Assembly (NCBI RefSeq): GCF_905220415.1
Contig: NC_059538.1
Coordinates: forward strand, 6,820,001-6,884,000
Reading direction: 5' to 3'
DNA: 64,000 bases
From: Colias croceus
Lineage: Eukaryota; Arthropoda; Insecta; Lepidoptera; Pieridae
The notes beneath the pieces were generated by a model. It was not told the DNA's origin, made no database searches, and worked only from the letters and a program-made list of their open reading frames with translations. This document shows, piece by piece, positions 13,650 through 25,900 of the stretch; the stretch's first letter is position 1; every line of letters starts with the position of its first letter. Made by a program: the position numbers and the translations under genes.

Positions 13650-16600
13650 TTCATCGTACTGACGGGCTCGGTCGGGCTGGGAGGCGGCGCGTTGTGGCGC
13701 GGGCTCATCGCGGGGTAAAGCGAGCAAGATAGTACGATGGACTCCGATACTAGAATCGCCGCGCGAGTAGCGGCCCTAATAGTTCAGGATACCCAGGAGG
13801 GTACCGGCACAAGCTGTGCAGGAGAATCCCTCCCACAGCGTTTACGCTGTGGCAGCCCGTCGTACTCTGGGGCGGGCATAAATCCGCGTTCTCTAACATC
13901 TAGGGGTAAGAACAAAAGACATAAAACATCTTCTTGCACTATGCTATCCGTGGACTTCTGCAATATCAGGGGGCTCCACAGCAACTTAAATGCAGTTCAT
14001 CAGCATCTTGAAACAGCCAGGCCTGCCTTGTTTTTTCTTACCGAAACCCAAATTTCCCCTCCGTTGGACACGGCCTATCTTACGTACCCAGGGTTCAAAC
14101 TCGAGCATTCATTCGTTCCACGCGCTGGAGTTTGCGTATTTATCAGGAGTGATATTTGCTGCCGACGTCTCTGCACATTTGAAGCTGAAGATCTGTCTAT
14201 TCTGTGGCTGCATGTCGAATTCAGAGATTATTCCCGTATTTACGCTTGCCTGTACAGATCCCACAGCGGAAATAATTACACCGATCAACTTTTTGAGCAC
14301 GTCCAGAAGATGTCTGATAGTTTATTGCAGCAATTTCCTTCCAGTGAATTAATCGTGCTGGGTGATTTTAATGCGCACCACGCTGACTGGCTTGGATCTC
14401 GAGTTACAGATTACGCAGGAAGAACAGTTTTTGATTTTGCATTGTCCAATGGTCTCACGCAGTTGGTCTCCTCACCTACACGAATCCCTGACATAGATGA
14501 CCATAACCCCTCTTTACTGGACTTGCTGTTGACCACACACCCCGAAAACTATCAGGTATCGGTTGATGCACCAATTGGTTCTTCCGACCACTGCTTGATC
14601 CGCAGTATAGTACCACTCGGTCATATTCAACGGCAAGAACAGGCAGCATGCCGCCGAGTTTGGCATTTCAAATCAGCTGACTGGGATGATTTGCGAACAT
14701 TCTATGCGTCCTATCCATGGGGCCGAGTTTGCTTTTCATCCGATGATCCCAATACCTGTGCCGATTCCGTCGCCGACGTGATCCTGCAGGGTATGGAGCT
14801 TTTCATCCCATCATCTGTGGTTCCTGTTGGTGGCAGAACTAAGCCCTGGTTTAATCGTTCCTGCACTAAGGCGTCACACTGCAAACAGGAACGATTTCAG
14901 GCCTGGTATCAGGCACAGGCGTTGTCGGATCCTAGTGTCAAATCTTTAAAAAAAAAGTATAACTCGGCCTCCCGGGCTTACAAGAAAGAAATTGCCATGG
15001 CTAAGGCTAATTACATTAAGAGGCTTGGGCAGAGACTTGCCAGACTTCCGTCTGGAACACGTGCGTTTTGGTCTCTATCTAAGGCCATACAAAACAACTT
15101 TAGTCGGTCATCTTTCCCACCCATGCGCAAAGGGGACAATGCTCTGGCTCATTCTGCAAAGGACAAGGCTGATCTTTTGTGCTCTATTTTCGCAGCGAAT
15201 TCGAATCTTGACGACAGAGGGAACATACCACCTTCCATCCCCAGTTGTGATACTACGATGTCTGAAATTCGGTTCACACAACGAGCTGTTAGAAAAGCAC
15301 TCCTGTCCTTGGACGCAGCTAAAGCAAGTGGGCTGGACGGCATTTCGCCTTTTGTACTGAAAGCATGCGCTCCGGAGCTTACACCGATTTTGACGCGCTT
15401 ATTTCGGCTCTCTTATTCTAAACGTATAGTCCCGAAGTCATGGAAAACAGCTTTGGTGCACCCGATCCCAAAAAAAGGTGATCGCACAGATCCGGTAAAC
15501 TATAGGCCAATCGCGATAACCTCCCTTCTCTCCAAAATAATGGAAAGTATTATCAACTGCCAGCTCCTGGATTACTTAGAACGAAACCAGTTACTAAACG
15601 ACCGCCAATATGGTTTCCGTCGCGGTCGTTCTACTGGCGACCTTTTAGTTTATTTAACCCACAAATGGGCGGAGGCAGTGGAGAGTAAGGGAGAGGCGTT
15701 AGCCGTTAGTTTGGACGTCGCGAAAGCGTTTGATCGGGTTTGGCACAAGGCACTTATTTCCAAACTTCCGTCATATGGACTACCTGGGGGATTGTGCGAA
15801 TGGGTCGCCAGCTTTCTCGCCGACAGGAGCATCAAAGTCGCTATCGACGGTGCATGCTCTGCACTCCTGCCGATAAATGCTGGCGTCCCTCAAGGCTGCG
15901 TGCTATCTCCTACTCTGTTCCTCCTCCATATCAATGATATGTTGCAAATCAGCAACATACATTGCTATGCGGATGACAGCACAGGAGATGCTAGCTATTC
16001 CGGCCAAGCAAAATCCTCCAAGGAATACTTAGATGAGTGCCGAATGAGGCTTGTATCTTCCATTGAGACCTCTTTAGAACAGGTCTCTGAATGGGGCAGA
16101 CTAAATTTAGTTGAATTCAACCCCAAAAAAACTCAAGTCTGCGCGTTTTCGGCGAAAAAAACACCGTTTAACATTGCGCCTCACTTTCAGAGCACTTCCC
16201 TCACCATCTCACCCAGCATCGGAATCCTTGGCGTTGATATTTCGTGTGACGTACAATTCCGCGGTCATCTGGAAGAAAAAGCAAAACTGGCCTCTAAAAA
16301 GTTGGGTGTCATCAATAGATCGAGACGGTACTTCGAGCCTAAACACCTGCTATTATTGTATAAGGCCCAGGTTCGTCCTCACTTGGAGTACTGTTCTCAT
16401 CTATGGGCTGGCGCCCCACAGTGCCAACTTCTTCCACTTGACCGCATTCAACGTCGAGCGACTCGAATTATCGACGACCATAGGTTAACTGATAAGCTCG
16501 ATCCCCTCTCTCTAAGAAGGGACTTGGGGTCCCTCTCTATTTTCTATCGTATATATAATGGGGAGTGTTCTGAGGAGCTGTTCGATCTTATTCCTGCCGC

Positions 16601-16985
16601 ACAATTCCACCATCGCACAACCCGCCATAAAAATCTTTACCATCCTCACCACCTGGATGGCTGGCGGAGCACCACAGTGCGATTCACTCGCACTTTTCTT
16701 CCACGGACCTGTAAGCTCTGGAATAATCTACCACCTGCCGTGTTTCCTAGGAGCTATGATTTGGAAAATTTTAAGAAAAAAGCATATCGTTTCTTAAAAG
16801 GCCAGTAAATTCCCGCCACTCCACGCATAGCTTCCGCTTCATTATTTTTTTTTTATATATTATTTAATTCCGTGTTCCCCCTTATCCTACTCTGGTAGGC
16901 AACAACCATAACCTTTGTTATGGTCTATGGGCGACGCAACCTGCTTACCACCAGGCAGTGCGTCCGCTCGTTTGCCTTCCCATAA

Positions 16986-17016
<31 letters not shown>
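13650..17016 (+). mobile_element. Non-LTR retrotransposon (Jockey/CR1-like LINE) with poly(A) tail
   Basis: The unit has a short GC-rich leader (about 13660-13736), one long ORF (13737-16808), a 3' UTR of about 178 bp and a 30-base poly(A) at 16987-17016. The 3' UTR contains the lepidopteran-style block 'ccaggcagtgcgtccgctcg' just before the tail. No gag-like ORF1 precedes the endonuclease ORF, so the copy is either 5'-truncated or from a single-ORF family. I could not find a convincing target-site duplication. The left boundary is approximate. Confidence 0.9.
13737..16808 (+). CDS. LINE endonuclease-reverse transcriptase, intact 1023 residues
   Basis: Encodes the enzyme that nicks target DNA and reverse-transcribes the element RNA at the nick. 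The apurinic/apyrimidinic-type endonuclease spans about residues 68-290, with GDFNAHH at 209-215 and SSDHCL at 282-287. The reverse transcriptase spans about 510-800: NYRPIAIT (588), LDVAKAFDRVWH (659), GVPQGCVLSP (716) and the catalytic YADDSTGDA (744). The C-terminal region has RPHLEYCSHLWAGAP and KLWNNLPPAVF, typical of Jockey/CR1/L2-group LINEs. No stop or frameshift interrupts it. An alternative start is Met69, directly at the endonuclease. Exact clade cannot be given without a tree. Confidence 0.95.
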   Translation: MDSDTRIAARVAALIVQDTQEGTGTSCAGESLPQRLRCGSPSYSGAGINPRSLTSRGKNKRHKTSSCTMLSVDFCNIRGLHSNLNAVHQHLETARPALFFLTETQISPPLDTAYLTYPGFKLEHSFVPRAGVCVFIRSDICCRRLCTFEAEDLSILWLHVEFRDYSRIYACLYRSHSGNNYTDQLFEHVQKMSDSLLQQFPSSELIVLGDFNAHHADWLGSRVTDYAGRTVFDFALSNGLTQLVSSPTRIPDIDDHNPSLLDLLLTTHPENYQVSVDAPIGSSDHCLIRSIVPLGHIQRQEQAACRRVWHFKSADWDDLRTFYASYPWGRVCFSSDDPNTCADSVADVILQGMELFIPSSVVPVGGRTKPWFNRSCTKASHCKQERFQAWYQAQALSDPSVKSLKKKYNSASRAYKKEIAMAKANYIKRLGQRLARLPSGTRAFWSLSKAIQNNFSRSSFPPMRKGDNALAHSAKDKADLLCSIFAANSNLDDRGNIPPSIPSCDTTMSEIRFTQRAVRKALLSLDAAKASGLDGISPFVLKACAPELTPILTRLFRLSYSKRIVPKSWKTALVHPIPKKGDRTDPVNYRPIAITSLLSKIMESIINCQLLDYLERNQLLNDRQYGFRRGRSTGDLLVYLTHKWAEAVESKGEALAVSLDVAKAFDRVWHKALISKLPSYGLPGGLCEWVASFLADRSIKVAIDGACSALLPINAGVPQGCVLSPTLFLLHINDMLQISNIHCYADDSTGDASYSGQAKSSKEYLDECRMRLVSSIETSLEQVSEWGRLNLVEFNPKKTQVCAFSAKKTPFNIAPHFQSTSLTISPSIGILGVDISCDVQFRGHLEEKAKLASKKLGVINRSRRYFEPKHLLLLYKAQVRPHLEYCSHLWAGAPQCQLLPLDRIQRRATRIIDDHRLTDKLDPLSLRRDLGSLSIFYRIYNGECSEELFDLIPAAQFHHRTTRHKNLYHPHHLDGWRSTTVRFTRTFLPRTCKLWNNLPPAVFPRSYDLENFKKKAYRFLKGQ

Positions 17017-17020
<4 letters not shown>

Positions 17021-17574
17021 ACATCGCCCATTTTTGCAAGTGACTACTATCAAGCTGATTTTCCGTTTGTAGCTTTATTTTGATGAGACACCGAATAATT
17101 TCGTGTACGAAACTCTCGATTGTGGTAGCTAACAGAGATAACAAGGATAAAATTTTTTGATTTGATGGTTCTCAAATATTTATTACGCAATGTGTAGGAC
17201 AATATGTCTGTTGAATTATATAAACATTAACTAAGTGAAAACAAAAAAATCAGCTTGTTAGTAATCATTTATGATGACCTCGTTATCGATACACTTTGGA
17301 AAGGGGGACTCTTTGAACCAACCATAGATTTTGTAGGACAAATATTTTTTCGAATAATTTAGGTAATTATCTTGAGATTGAATAAAAAAAAAGAAATTCA
17401 GTTAGTAATAAATATTTGAGAACCATCATATCAAAAAATTTTATCCTTGTTATCTCTGTTAGCTACCACAATCGAGAGTTTCGTACACGAAATTATTGGG
17501 CGTCTCATCAAAATAAAGCTACAAACGGAAAATTAGCTTGATAGTAGTCACTTGCAAAAATGGGCGATGTATCC
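17017..17574. repeat. Foldback element, two 170-bp inverted arms
   Basis: Arm 17017-17186 and arm 17405-17574 are near-perfect reverse complements, separated by about 218 bp. The outer ends read 'ggatacatcgccc' and 'gggcgatgtatcc'. There is no ORF with recognisable domains. The left arm starts at the base after the LINE poly(A), so the LINE was inserted at, or very near, the edge of this element. It behaves as a non-autonomous foldback or MITE. Confidence 0.85.
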
Positions 17575-20500
17575 TGAACTATAATCAATTTAGCGTAAAA
17601 TGAAATGTCCATCACTAAAAAGTGCTCGTGACATCATAACGCGTCAAGGTCAGTACAAAATATATGACACGCTTGGTTTTCACACAGATCGCGGTACTTG
17701 CGTGGTCTATTTAGATCTATGTCTGTGGCGGCAGCGAATCTCTACGGAACTACTGCGTAGCGAAATATCTGCGGGACGTTAGTACACAGCTATGTTTACG
17801 CAACTTTTTCGCAATGATAGTTATGCCATTGTAATTTTCTCCATGTTTGAAGTTTTCTCCATGCTACCTCTTTTTTGTACGTATTTTTATAATCTGCGTG
17901 TCCAATTGCGTATAATACGGGATAATCTCGAATAGAATGCAAAAATAATTCAGTATTATAAATAATAGTAATTTATTAATTCAGTATCCATGACGCGAAA
18001 ATCTGTCCTCACCGACAGAACGCGATCTAACGCTTTGCGAATTGCGATGCGAAACATCACTAGCGAAACGTATGCGTCTGTGTAACGGCCATTTCGCAAG
18101 TCCTTGCGAAACAATACTGACAAGGACGCAACTATTTCATCTATCTATGTGCTAGAGTGAGACCTATCATATGCGAAAACCTGCCATACTACTTACAGAT
18201 TTTTCGATGTTTCGCTGCCACATGCGAGTGCGTAGGTGTACTAAAGGCGCAACCTAGAATCTAGCTGTGTAACCTATACTATCTTTCACGTTAGATCAAA
18301 CTACAATCGTGGTGCAAATCATATTTTAAATCGGTTCAGTAGCTTTGGAGTCCATCGCGGACAAACAAAGTGACACGTAGTTTTTACTTTTTATATATAA
18401 AGATGTGCAATTGATATAAGAATTGATACATCTTCCACCTTGTATCTAAATATTTTTTCTGAAACGTGTGCCTGGAAAGCTAACTTTACTAGAGCTTTTA
18501 TTCTGTACTAAGTAGTAGAATATAATAATTATAAACCCTGTACTCTCAGGGTAGCATTGAGGCTACTTCTACTAAAACTAAAAACTTACCAAAGTAGGTA
18601 ACTTAGTTTTAAGTTTAAGTTGAGGGCCCATCGTCTAATTTGATTTTCTTCCTTTGCAGTTACTAGGCAGACCGCAGAGCTGTTATTTTCGTATGCAGCC
18701 CTACAAATTACAATTTACCTTCTCATTACCTACCACTCATAAAAATCATCATAAATGGTCAGATTCTGTAAATATGGTATAATTGACACAGTTCACCTGA
18801 TGGCCCACATTCGGCGAGTTACAACTTACAATACCTAGAATTTATAAATTTATCCTTCTGGCTACAATTGTTTTAGAGGTTTTGCTCTTAGATTACAAAA
18901 TAAAAGATTTTGCTAAATCTATATGTATACGAAATCTTAGTTTTCCACAGTGGCCTCTCGAAGGGCACGAACACGGCAGAGCGCACCGCGTAGGTACATA
19001 ATATTGTGGTACATAAAAACGGTGCGATGCCAGCATCGCGTTTTTTGAATGTAAGATACAACTTTGAACCTCAAATCTCAATACATAAAAATAAGGTTGA
19101 AATTTGTGTCGCTCTAGATAAATCTAATGCCTTTAATATTCTTTAATTTTAAGGAAAAATGGCATTATATCTAAAAAAAACGTTGTGTGGTTTTATGAAA
19201 CCACGGTAAGTACTTAAAAGTTCTAGTTCAAGTCGTATTAAATGACAAAAAAAAAACTATGCCTTTTTTTCTGAAATAATTGCTAATTCAAATTATCATT
19301 TTTCTGTTCGATTACAACATCGATTAGAATCGAGAACTGTTGCATCGAATGAACATCACTAACCACAAAATTGGACTAATTACTTTTTGAATATGATTGT
19401 ATAATTATTTTTGAACTGAGATTTTTTAAGGCGCGTGCTCGGCACACACGATCTTTTTATATTTTAAAAAAGTACACGCAACAAACGCCTGTTGAACTTT
19501 TTTTTGCTTATATTCGGCTTCGCACGATTTGTGCATAGCTGCTGGGATCCCACTTCCTGCACAGCGCCGGATCAAGAAAAACGGAACCCCTTCAATTTGT
19601 CAGAACTAAAATATTACCTAAATGCTATGCTAAATGGGATTTACTGGAAGGCTTTCAAATAAAATAATATCGATTCACCCAGTAGAAATTCAAACGAAAA
19701 ACATAATTGAATGAGAACCTCCTCGATTATATTTTGAAGTCGTTTAAAAATCGATACTTACTGATAAGGATGAAAAAACATAAATGATGAATCTCTAAGT
19801 AGGTAAAATTAATAATACCAGTTGGGTGGGATTAAATAGGTGTTCATAAAAAAAAATATTCAGAAAGCGTTAAAAGTATTAGAATAGAAATTCGGAATCT
19901 GTATATTGCTTTTATTTAAACTTTACTTTCATAATATACCTAATTAAGTATATGATTTATTTTTCATCTCAGGTTTCTCACACGTCTTAAGTTTCATTTT
20001 TCTGTAAAGCAAGAAAATTTTTAGATTACCTATTAATTTTCAATTTCAATTTCATCATTTTCATTGACAATTGTTACACTCTGTTACTATAGTTTGTCGC
20101 TAAAATTTTACTCTTACACTTCACAAAAAATATCTTACAGCAAGAGATTCCTTGCTCTTCTGCATTTGCATTATTACGAACTCAGTATCGTCTTGATCAG
20201 AATCATTGTGGTGTGGTTTGCTTTCGTCTAGTTTTCCACAAAAAGGTGTTTCGTTGAGCAACGGCTGCATCTGTTACATTTTTGAAAATAGGAATTATAT
20301 AAGTTGATTTTTTTCTCAACAAACTATGGATGCAATTGGGAAAGTGAGTTTGTTCGCCGTTATCCTCGTCTTTTAAATTGGAGCATTAAAGTTAGATATT
20401 TATCATTTTATATCATTTTATTCCGAGCGAGGGCGGGGTACCTATGTGCCACTAGTCAGTTATGTGTCCTAGAAAGGAAAATATTGAATAGTGGATAATC

Positions 20501-21369
20501 TTACACAATCGTTCACGATTCTTCCGCCTGGTAATCCGTATTGCCATATGTCAGTAGAAAGATTTTCCGCCTGCGGTGTCATCCATTTACGAAGTCCACC
20601 CTTATGCCGCCGCCACCGGAATTCCTTGCTCTACAACAGTGGCAGGATTTGCGATTTTTGTAGAACTAGTGCTAGTGGTCCGCCCCGCCATCGCCCGTGG
20701 AAAATATTATATAATATAGCCTATAGAACTCATGGATCATGTAAATATCGAACGTGAAATAGTTTTTGAAATCGGGACAGTAGTTTGTGAGATTAGCGCG
20801 TTCAAACAAACTCTTTAGCATAATTAGTATATAGATTACTATTATAGTATTATCTGTGGTAGGTATAGAATTCACCTGCATGTCCTGAGTGCTAAAACAC
20901 TTTTTTATGTTTTTTCTCGATTTACTTCCGACTTTCTTGTCCGTGTTTTGTAATTTACTCGTTATTTCCTTAATAGTATCCCATAGTAGAATACATGGGA
21001 GAACAATGAAGAAAATTGTGTTTAAAATAAATTCCATCGGCCTAGAAATGCAAATATTCATTTATACATGAGCTAAACATTCTCAGCAAAATTGATACCA
21101 TTTAATCTATACAAAGTCTTAAACCATCCTCATAGCCTGCGCAGACGAGGGATATTTCTCCGAGGCGGAGAAAAAAATACGATCCGCGAATAAAAACTCC
21201 GCCGCGGACTCAGCGCATGCGGTGTGCGGAGAAAATAAATAAAAAAGAAGTATCAAGTAGGTAACATAAAATTGCAAACCGCGCAAAGTTGTTCTACTAT
21301 TGCTAGGATAGTCTAATATACTTAGATGATATTGGTTCTCGTTCTCAACCTCAATCTGTGGTCTACAGG
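17575..21369. other. Intergenic DNA with scattered repeat fragments
   Basis: No gene is recognisable. A SINE-like tail lies near 18290-18405 ('aatcggttcagtagctttgg' wording followed by an AT-rich end), and a SINE-like copy lies at 20672-20845. A minus-strand ORF at 20890-21061 encodes a hydrophobic Met-initiated stretch with a possible GT donor after it. I cannot assign it and do not annotate it as a gene. Confidence 0.45.
20672..20845. mobile_element. SINE-like repeat
   Basis: It begins 'gctagtggtccgccccgcc' with 'atcgcccgtgg', matching the GC-rich end of the copies at 1150-1330 and 41023-41196. It then runs into 'gaaatcgggacagtag' and an AT-rich end. Same general family, more diverged. Confidence 0.6.
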
Positions 21370-21569
21370 GTGCCTAGTGTGAGTTTTCATCGAGTACGAA
21401 ACGTTACTATCGCGTCTGCGTCACAGCGAAAGTATGGGGAATCAAAGCTTCCCCATACGTCCGCTAGGGGCGCTGTTCGATTTCCCATACTAATTCGGCT
21501 GTGGCCTGTGACGCAAACGCGATAGTAACGTTTCGACTTTCGTACTCGATGAAAACTCGCACTAGGCAC
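21370..21569. repeat. 200-bp MITE with about 57-bp terminal inverted repeats
   Basis: The ends 'gtgcctagtgtgagttttca' and its inverted counterpart 'gcactaggcac' frame long inverted arms that contain 'acgaaacgttactatcgcgt'. The centre holds a smaller palindrome, 'atggggaatcaaagcttccccat'-like. There is no coding capacity. Target duplication is not clear. Confidence 0.8.
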
Positions 21570-21724
21570 ACACATTACAGTCTACAGTAATTATTCCGTG
21601 AAGTGCATAACTAGCATTTAAATTTACAGCCACAAGTAACAAAATATTGATATTATCTCCCATTTTCCCTAATCTTATTTTTGGTAGGTACACCTAGTTA
21701 CTTAAATATTATTATTAATTGTTT

Positions 21725-22911
21725 TTACTTGCTCACGAGTCGAACGGTACGTTGTTTGGTATCTGGGTGAACAGGCCAACCGTCTTTATCATAAACCAGA
21801 GTGCGACGTCTTAATGAACTCTCGTAATAATGGTCAAGTTTACGGGGTGCATTAAACAATAATTCCAAGCCCCAGGAACTTGTACACCGACAGCATAAAC
21901 CTAAAAAAGCTTTGAGGATACCTGTAAAAAAACATAAGAATTTAACTTGAGTAGAAATTTTTTTACCCATGAATAAATATTTTATTTAGCTTTTAACAGA
22001 TAGAGGATACAAGTTATTCTGTAGAAATTATCTTATGATTCTTTTCGAAATCCTCTTGTAATGTTCTACGAAGATATTGCTAATAATTATAATCAATTAT
22101 GATGCATCACCGAGAAACAATAGTGCGATAAGCACTCCAAAAAATATCACGAATAGGTTCAAAGTGATTATATCTGGATAGCAGAGGGATCGAATGTATC
22201 GAGATCCTTCTCTGGGAGAATGTCCAGCAGCTATTAGCTGTGCATCTGGCATATCTCTACACGTCAACTTTGGGTCTTCGGCTGAAAGAATTGAATAGCA
22301 ATAATTAATCCGTATACTTTTACTAAATAAAAATAACATGACACGGTGTTTATTTTTACTCTAGCCGCAGATTTTAACCAGAGATAAAACAAACGTAGGT
22401 TTATTACGTAGTCACTATTTAGCAATATAATATTTTATAGAATATCAAATAATCGATCACGAGGCGAGATCCAAACCCGCATCTTTTGCCATACCGGGGC
22501 GACGCGGACGACGTACGCCGACCTCTCTTGGCCACCCTTGATCCCGCCAGAGCTATCGAATTTATATTTTACTAGCTTCCGCCCGCGACTCCGTCCGCGC
22601 GGATGTCGGTCTTCGCGTGGATGGTTTATTTCTCCATTTTGAGTAGGTACCTCTGACAATAAAATCTTATAAAAATCTATTGGACCCAATTCCCAAATAC
22701 GGCTAGGCCTATAATAATACGCAACGTGTGTTCGCGGTTCTACAGAACGTCTATGGACGTCTATGGATAAAACTGAAAAATTAAGATTAATTTTTTTCTA
22801 CGTATTTTTCCAGGATAAAAAGTATCCTATTTTACGCCCAGGATAATAAGGTATAATTATACCAAGTTTCATCGAAATCGAACCGCTAGTTTTCACGTGA
22901 TGCCTTCACAT

Positions 22912-22964
<53 letters not shown>

Positions 22965-25900
22965 AAATTTTTTAATCACATATTTGGGTTTGGTATCGAT
23001 CCAGTAACACCCCCTGATATTTATTTTTTCAATATTTTCAATGTACAGAATTGACTTCTACAGATTTATTATATATGTATAGATGAGTTAGGACATAGGT
23101 ACCTACTGTTTCGGTTTTTATGTTTTTTTTCTGTTCTTTAAAAGATTCTTTCTACTGGTCAAAAATCTATAAAAGTAGGTAGGTTGATAATATCTACTTT
23201 TGACTTTTGTGTTTGATTTTACGCGAGTAAGTACTTAGGTATAATATACGTTTAGATTAAAAATACTCTTGCGGACGTTTCGAACACTTTACAACGTCTC
23301 CCCGTAACCATGCTCACGGGGAGACTGTAAACTGTAAAGTGTTTGAAACGTCGCTATAAATAATGTAATAATGGAAAATTATTGCAGTTGTGAATTAAAA
23401 AACGGAGTAAGAAATAAGAACTGTTTTTAAATAGTTATGAATTTTGTAATTATTAACTCACTGATACAAACGCATTCACAGTGCCAAATGCAGAAACATC
23501 GGTCATTTTTTTTAATTCTAACGTCTCGTACTGCTACTGACTCATCATCACCATTCATCAATGAAACTAAAAAATATATCAAGCAATAAATTTATATAAT
23601 TTTCATAAATTGAAATTTTTGTTATCAGTTAAAACAATATCAAGTTTAAAATTGTCCAATCTTACCTGAACATAAGGCATCAGTAAAAGAACTATCCAGT
23701 GGAATTTCTAATTGAAAAGGTTTTGTATGCATGGGTGGTATAAGTAACTTAGTTGTTACACCATCCGATGAGTGTATTTCCTGAGAATCAGTTAAGCAAT
23801 CTCGAACTGAAATTCTAACCATAGTAATTAATTGATTATAAACTAAAAGGAAGAAAGGTATGGAAATTGATATGTCTTCTTTATATAAGTATAAAAAGTA
23901 CATGTCACTTTGTTTGTGCGCGATGGACTTCAAAACTACTGACCAGATTTAAAATTTTATTTGCACACCGTGTGCAATTTGATCTAACTTGAAAGATAGG
24001 ATAGGTTACATCTCAGTTTATAGTCCCGAATTTATTTTATTGATGGCGACATCTGTTGACTGGGTTGAGTTAAACGTATGCAATTGATGGCGCTATTTAA
24101 TAATTAGAACCCAAATGCGCGTTTGACCGTTCATATTTTGTAATTAAGACAGGAAGGACAACGTCTACATCAACGTCGGGTTAGCTAATAAAAATAAAAA
24201 TATTAATTTACCTATAATATGAAGCAGCCAATCCAGTATTTGTAACTTGAAGATTCAATGTAGATCGAGTTTTACGAGTATCCGATACTATTGAAGTCAG
24301 CCTTCCTGAAGACCTATTAAAATGATATCTGATGAATGCCTTCACTTCACGTAGAAACTGACTTAAAAAAAAAGATAAAGCACCCTGCGACAACAAGTTT
24401 GTTATCATCAGCTTTCGCTTCTAAGTCCAACTGAGTTCTATGCGAGATTCTGTGCGGTAATTTAAGGTAGCTATCTGTGCCTTTTTCCAGTATATCAAGG
24501 CTAGCTAAGCTTCCAGCCATTAATGTGCGCGTCGTTCTGATAACTACTCTGCGGCGACGCTTAAATTAACATTATAAGGACATGAATACAAAAAAAATCA
24601 TATCTAAATATTATGTACTGGTCGATAATAATTACATTTATATGTATATGCACATTGCATGTGTAAATCAAAATACCTCATTAATATATTCAGTAGGCGA
24701 TTCGAAGGTCTTATTAATTTCACTTTGGGATTTTGGTGATTTTATCATAATAATATCGTCTATAGGTACAATTATAAATTCTTCATGTTGGTCTGTTAAT
24801 TTATGTTCTGCCAATAAATTTCAATTATTACGAGACAAATATTTACAGGTACATATTAGCTTTAACAAATTGAATTATTAACTAAACTAAATTATGTTTT
24901 ATGCAATTTTACCGGTTTTTCTGTTGTCCTGTAATAAATTTTCTGTTACATAATTCAACGGGAGAACTAAACACAAGCTACCCGAAGGTAACGTATAATT
25001 TTCCCTTGTTAAGAAATCTTTTGTTCGATATCGAATAGTTAAATCTTGGTTGCTCCATTCTGGGTCCACAGTACTAATACTGAGCAATAAAAATGAAGAT
25101 TATATTTAGGTACATAACGCAAATCAAAATTGGTTCATTTGTAGAAACTATAATTGATTTGTTATATATAACCTGATAAGCGCTAAGCAAAATATAAAAA
25201 TAAGAATGAAAATACCTAGCAGGGATGAGTTTTGTGAAATCATTCCACATTGTTTTACCATCGATTGTGCTCATCTTTTCATATAGCTGTATTCTTGCTT
25301 CGTGCAATATGTCGGGTTCACCAATTTCATATATAACGAAATCTCTTTGTTTTGAGGGTACATTTTTTCTCTTGGATAATGTATTAACTGGAGTACCTAT
25401 CGTAAAACCCATAATATCATCTTCGTCTTTTCTCAGCCTTTTTTTCATTATTTCTACAGATAATGTGCTTAGATCGTCTCTGTTGTATAATAATTTATTA
25501 TTAAGACGAGAAGATTCCTTTGTTATCAGTCCTTTAACGTCAATAATTTCATCTTCATCGTTGACATCGCGAGGTGAAGGGGTATTATATAACTCGCCTA
25601 TATTATCCTCGTCATAATCTTTAAAAATATTATTTTTGTAACTAGTTGCAAGTTGTACGTGAGTGAATTCAGTGTACCATTATATTATACTTTTTTTCAT
25701 CTCTATTGTAGTTTGAACCTTATAAAATTACGACCTTATAAAATTAAACGAAACGAACCTACTTAGTTAGGTACTAATTATATTTTTTGTAAATCTAAAT
25801 TTAAATAAAAAATAAAAGAGCGTGTGCGCCGACGAGTCAGAAGAGACGTTTTTTAGCAAGATTCAACGATACCAAAATCGTTGCCTTACTCCATGACGAG

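Noticed and set aside
20890..21061. Hydrophobic minus-strand ORF that could be a small membrane protein gene
   Set aside because: Only one short exon-like piece, no recognisable domain and no clear continuation; kept only as part of the alternative HAP2 tail question.
22913..22962. Regular short repeats that might suggest a CRISPR array
   Set aside because: It is a tetranucleotide microsatellite without spacers, in a eukaryotic SINE-like repeat.
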